Below are positions 60,665 through 64,000 of a stretch of 64,000 bases of DNA, one piece after another. The stretch's first letter is position 1; each line of letters begins with the position of its first letter. The stretch comes from Maratus speciosus (lineage: Eukaryota; Arthropoda; Arachnida; Araneae; Salticidae), in contig OZ010791.1 of NCBI GenBank assembly GCA_963932465.1, positions 320,722,283 through 320,786,282 on the forward strand. Direction: 5' to 3'. A model generated the notes under the pieces. That model saw nothing but the letters and a program-made list of their open reading frames with translations. It had not been told where the DNA came from and made no database searches. The translations under genes were made by a program, and so were the position numbers.

Positions 60665-61471
60665 TTTTTGAATGAAGACGTCGCCACATAAACTCTATGA
60701 GATACGACTCTAAATGATGACGAACTGTTCCCCGATGTCTTTTGTTGCGCCATTTTGCGATGCCCCATAATCTCTCAACATTTTGAGTATGACATCCAGT
60801 ATTAGGGTCGACAAAATTGTATTTGTGATTTACTGTGAAATGATCATAGCCAGCACTTCGCAGTTCATCTGTTTATATCCTTTCCAGTAATCTGTATAAA
60901 TAATACTTCCATCAGCTACATTGTTTTCTATTGCCGCCATTAAGGTTTCAGCTGTGCGATCGGAAATAGGAGTAAGGAAACATACCCGTGTTTCACGGCA
61001 TAAACCATCTAACATCCATTGAGTAGGAATGCTTTTTCTTCTGGTAAAAAGACTTTCATCTACTTCTATAATTTTATTAGGTCCACCGATTTTTCTATTT
61101 GGTCGTGAACATAAAGCATTTGCACAAACTTCTCTAAAATAACTATTCCAGTCCACTGTTGTGTTGTGATTCATATCAAGTTGCAGCTCACAAAGCTCAA
61201 TCGATGTCAACTCTTGGCACCATAAATATATAAACCTCAAAGCATTAAGGAAAGACAACCACGATCCTTCAAACCATGTTTTTTGTCGTATTCCTACGCT
61301 TTCTTCGCATGATCGTAAGCTACATCTCCATTTCGGATTTCCAGAACTCATCCATAATTTCATTTCATGGTTGTTTGAACACAACCTTTTATTATGCAGA
61401 ACTCCAAATTCCTGAAACAGTTTTATCCTAACTTTCCCATCATCTGGTAATTGACAAATGGTAAAATCCAT
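60665..61471 (-). pseudogene. Merlin (IS1016/IS1595-like) transposase, one frameshift
   Basis: The main minus-strand frame (213 codons, 61,471-60,830) holds a Cys-containing region (LCSNNHEMKLW, PKWRCSLRSCEESVGIR). It is followed by GGPNKIIEVDESLFTRRK (first Asp) and GSIIYTDYWKGYK (second Asp). A one-base loss near 60,870 shifts the frame, after which the text HFTVNHKYNFVDPNTGCHTQ and NVERLWG (catalytic Glu) continues to about 60,665. The DDE triad is thus present across the break. It would cut and paste the element's ends. One frameshift makes it a recent pseudogene or a sequencing-error candidate. Confidence 0.88.
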
Positions 61472-61723
61472 CTCAGCGTCAGCAGTAAAAGTAAATTATA
61501 ATTTTATAAAAAAAAGCATTTTTATTTCGAATAATAGCAAATTAAAAAGCCTTCCTAGGTTAAGGTTAAATAATAATCATTCACGTAATTCACGTTTCAT
61601 AAATAACAAATCACAATGTTTCGCATGGTTTACAAGAAAAATCCTTTTCACGATGAGGGCTAAACTAATTGGCGCATTAGCATACATTTTGGCATGCTGT
61701 CCGTATAACGGAAAAGTACCCTT

Positions 61724-61885
61724 AATTTTGGCGAAATACTGGAAATAGTGACAGGTTGGCGTCACTTTTGGTGACAGAGAGAAACGTGTCCCCCATTCGT
61801 AACCTCCCTTATAGCGTCATAAAGCTCTGACTAATCAGATGCATTTCACGGTATCTACGCAGATTTTTTATTGGTCCATTTCCAA
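61724..61885 (+). repeat. Direct repeat inside Helitron, copy 2
   Basis: This is the partner of 58,500-58,655. It begins directly at the right edge of the Merlin element and lies about 30 bp inside the Helitron 5' end. Confidence 0.8.
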
Positions 61886-62369
61886 ATCAAAACTTTTTTT
61901 TATGTATAGAAGGATATAATTTATCTGAAAAAATCTTACAAGATATTTCTAAAAAACACAACTTTTTGGTTAAAAACGCATCACAATTGATTTTTTCCAC
62001 ACCTATTACGATTATCTTTATGAAACAAAGGCTATTGTTTGCGCATTCTAGTAGCTTTGGTTGACACCTATTGAAAAAATGCTGAAATTCTTTTAAATAT
62101 GAAAATTGATGGGTGGGTCAAGCCTCCCATATGGTCAATCGTCACTAGTCTCCCCTAAATGATTGTTTTGATTGAATATTTTAAAAACTTAATTAATTGA
62201 TTGAACAAAGCAATTTCATGTGACGAAACTTATTCGATTGAATGTGTAAAATATATCATTCGTTTACGGGAATAATACATATGTACACTGTACACACTGT
62301 ACATTGTACAGTGTGTTCAATTAATATACCAAAACATTTTGAGGGTTATTAGCGAACATCAAGCATTGC

Positions 62370-62795
62370 AAAAATTGCACAAGAGCATGGTGTTGCCAAC
62401 GACTTATTTAGTCAAAAATGCAGGGAGCTGAACTCGGGTTTCTGTTAAAAGGTTCGAGAAAAATAAAGATATCACATTGCAAATGGGAATTTTGGTTTGT
62501 GTAAAATGTGATAACATGAAACGTTCCGGAAGAACAGAGCACTAAATAAATCATTGGTACCGTATGACCTGGCAATCGCTGTATAAAATTTGGAGCATAT
62601 ATTTCATGCTGCTATATAGTATCATGAAATATGATGAAATTCAGTATGCAAACAAGCAACATGTCTCTTAAAATTCCCATTGCAATTTGCTTATAAACAG
62701 AAACCCGAGTTCGATTAAGGTGGAACACTGTGCACTTTTGACTGAATGAGTGGTTTGCGGCACCATGTTTTGTTGCAATTTTTTTTTTTTTTTTT
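62370..62795. repeat. Inverted repeat, arms about 130 bp
   Basis: Linked blocks of the left arm (aattgcacaagagcatggtg, cgacttatttagtcaaaa, gaactcgggtttctgtt, gcaaatgggaatttt) appear inverted in the right arm from 62,668 to 62,790. Divergence is about 15-20%. A T run of about 23 bases closes the right side. Confidence 0.7.
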
Positions 62796-63350
62796 TTTTT
62801 TTTATGTCCATGAACAGTCCACTTAGTCTGTCGTTATCTGAACAAACTATATAATTACTTCACATCCATTCAAGAAGAGGCATACAGAAATAAACTTTAA
62901 TTGTTGAAAAAATTAATTTTGCAGGTCATTAAATTTGTATAGCATTAACATGCAAAATAATGTTAAACCGGGTTATATGAAAAAACTGCGAAATTTCAAG
63001 TAGAATACACAAATTGGTATTTCATTATGTTCAAGTTGTCTGTAAATTTCATTCTGTTAAAGAGAGAAAAGAAAGTCACCATCATAAAATATTCATTATC
63101 AAAAATTACTGACCATGCGGAACTTAATTTCTGAAAACTTTAATCAAAGCAGATAAGTACAACATTTTTTTTTAAAGATGCAGATATGAGTATAAAGGAA
63201 ATTTAACAAACACCTAAAAACCTCAAATAATCAGCAAATAATTGAACAGAATGCTAAATTCATTTTTAAAAAGTTAAACTTAAAATTACACTATGTGCAA
63301 ATTACTTAAAATATGAAAAATATTTAAAAAGGTATTAAATTACTTTAATA
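62796..63350. other. AT-rich stretch without recognisable gene
   Basis: I see nothing in this stretch. Confidence 0.5.
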
Positions 63351-63354
63351 TCCT

Positions 63355-63395
63355 CAGTACTTTCAACTATATACATAGCCTTCGTCAGAGAATAC
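63355..63395 (-). ncRNA. Hammerhead-ribozyme-like motif
   Basis: On the minus strand CTGACGA (63,388-63,382) is followed by a stem GGCTAT/ATAGTT with a short loop and then GAAA (63,364-63,361). This matches the conserved CUGANGA, stem II and GAAA core of hammerhead ribozymes with correct spacing. Stem III and the cleavage site are not clear. Such text is typical of Penelope-like terminal repeats in invertebrates, though no RT is visible here. Confidence 0.45.
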
Positions 63396-63410
63396 AAAAA
63401 TGCAAGAGTC

Positions 63411-63464
63411 TTATTTTCAAATTTCATGTAGTACTACTACGTGAAATTTGAAAATAAGGTGCTG
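63411..63464. repeat. Strong hairpin
   Basis: cttattttcaaatttca is mirrored by tgaaatttgaaaataag with a short tgtagtactactacg loop region. It lies next to the hammerhead-like motif and may be the end of the same repeat. Confidence 0.75.
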
Positions 63465-64000
63465 GTTTTAACGCTTGGTAGTAATTATTACATAAAATTT
63501 AAAATTATAATTAATACATAAAGTGAAAGAGCAACACAAATAGTTTTACCTACAAGCTTACAAGTGTTCATTGAGAACACCTATCGTCACACGGTACGCA
63601 TCAAGTCGATAGCTCAGTTCTTCCCAAACGTTGATTATTGTTTGTGGGGCCATTGTTGCAACAGCGAATGGCCCCCGGCTGAACACTTAGTTCAGCATCT
63701 ACATTAAACAATTTAATTGACAAATTTTCAGATAACATACTTACATACAGCTACAGATATACAAAAAAATAAGAAGAATGCTGCAATCTAAGAAAGAAAA
63801 TAAAACAAATGAATTGTATGAAAATTAAACAATAATAAAGGTAAATATGAGTAAGAAAAGAAATTAAAAGTTTATGATAAGTTTTTTTAGTGTCAGAGTT
63901 TTTAGTCCACTAAGTCCAATTCAAGATTATATAAGAGTTGGACAGGTCGTTTAAGATCGCCTTTTGCAGTCTGTAATACACAAGATCTTATTTTAGAGAC
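63465..64000. other. AT-rich end of window without recognisable gene
   Basis: Nothing is supported here. A cacctatcgtcacacggtac and tggggccattgttgcaacag patch near 63,580-63,670 is less AT-rich but has no open frame. Confidence 0.5.

Larger units (their letters stand above)
59912..61720 (-). mobile_element. Merlin-type DNA transposon nested in the Helitron
   Basis: The ends GGTACTTTTCCGTTATACGG (59,912) and its reverse complement (61,720) form a near-perfect inverted repeat of about 28 bp, continuing to gacagcat. The direct repeat cttaa flanks both sides (59,907-59,911 and 61,721-61,725), shorter than the 8-9 bp usual for this family. The transposase is on the minus strand. A MITE lies between the transposase 3' end and the left terminal repeat. 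Confidence 0.85.
58243..61914 (-). mobile_element. Helitron, non-autonomous, minus orientation
   Basis: On the minus strand it begins TCCTTCTATACATAAAAAAA (from 61,914) and ends with a G/C hairpin ggggggcggtgcccccc followed by CTAG (to 58,243). These are the TC start, 3' hairpin and CTRR end that define Helitrons. It sits between host A and T without target duplication, and the neighbouring tandem unit shows the empty A|T site. No Rep/helicase was found. It carries a Merlin transposon and a pair of 160-bp direct repeats. Confidence 0.9.
56467..62155. mobile_element. TA-flanked element with GGGGAGACTAG ends, host of the nest
   Basis: The left end GGGGAGACTAGGGAGGCTTG and the right end CTAGTCTCCCC are inverted. 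TA flanks both (56,465-56,466 and 62,156-62,157). The subterminal motif gggaggcttgaccca and its inverse recur near 56,476, 56,685, 57,698, 57,735, 58,085 and 62,118, as expected for repeated transposase sites. Without the Helitron it is about 2.0 kb. No coding frame was found, so it is non-autonomous. Its superfamily is not assigned. Confidence 0.75.

Noticed and set aside
59907..61725. Canonical 8-bp Merlin target duplication
   Set aside because: Only the 5-bp cttaa is shared at the two edges; longer duplication is not supported by the sequence.
58500..61885. Direct repeats as LTRs of a retroelement
   Set aside because: They lack TG...CA ends, a purine tract and any retroelement coding text between them; the segment holds a Merlin transposase instead.

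Overview
The window looks like 64 kb of AT-rich, gene-poor eukaryotic DNA built largely from mobile elements, mostly old and broken. I found no convincing host gene, rRNA or functional tRNA. The mix suggests an invertebrate, most likely an arthropod and possibly a spider or other arachnid: a Ty3/gypsy relic with an arachnid-like gag, a Penelope-like element, Tc1, mariner and Merlin transposases, a Helitron, a tRNA-derived SINE and many inverted-repeat MITEs. The arachnid assignment is an inference from general family resemblance, not a search result.

Layout. 1.0-1.5 kb: a palindromic repeat carrying a tRNA-like sequence. 2.3-6.8 kb: a Ty3/gypsy LTR retrotransposon with both LTRs, a broken gag, protease and integrase C-terminus, and the RT to integrase core deleted. 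7.1-7.6 kb: a near-perfect palindromic MITE between TTAA sites. 8.7-10.8 kb: a second tRNA-like unit, a foldback repeat and a long-TIR element. 12.4-12.8 kb: a TA-flanked MITE. 16.1-18.7 kb: two head-to-tail MITEs and two tandem arrays. 21.3-23.5 kb: two large inverted repeats. 24.4-25.1 kb: a mariner transposase relic. 26.7-28.5 kb: a complete but dead Tc1-type transposon with a MITE inside it. 33.1-34.3 kb: a TGACGTCA-rich module joined to an 0.8 kb palindrome with a tRNA-like sequence in each arm. 34.9-36.4 kb: a 140-bp tandem repeat split by a MITE. 38.6-38.9 kb: a second TGACGTCA-rich module in inverted orientation. 39.2-41.5 kb: a 305-bp tandem repeat split by a long-TIR element. 42.1-44.2 kb: a Penelope-like element with RT, GIY-YIG endonuclease, inverted terminal repeats and a TTAA MITE inserted between the two domains. 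46.6-47.9 kb: a tandem duplication, a TTAA MITE and a foldback. 50.3-51.4 kb: a minisatellite of about 30 bp with roughly 38 units. 53.4-53.6 kb: a SINE with a 12-bp target-site duplication. 56.5-62.2 kb: a four-level nest (TA-flanked element, then Helitron, then Merlin transposon, then a scrambled inverted-repeat MITE). 62.4-64 kb: a foldback and a hammerhead-ribozyme-like motif.

The genes do not form a pathway. What links the regions is insertion history. Several insertions sit inside a tandem repeat, so a neighbouring unit preserves the empty target site and allows the boundaries to be read directly. The best case is the Helitron at 58,243-61,914, whose A|T insertion site is shown intact 370 bp upstream. 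No clearly new biological system was found. The observations most worth following are the tRNA-like foldback family, the interleaved inverted repeat inside Merlin, and the hammerhead-like motifs.
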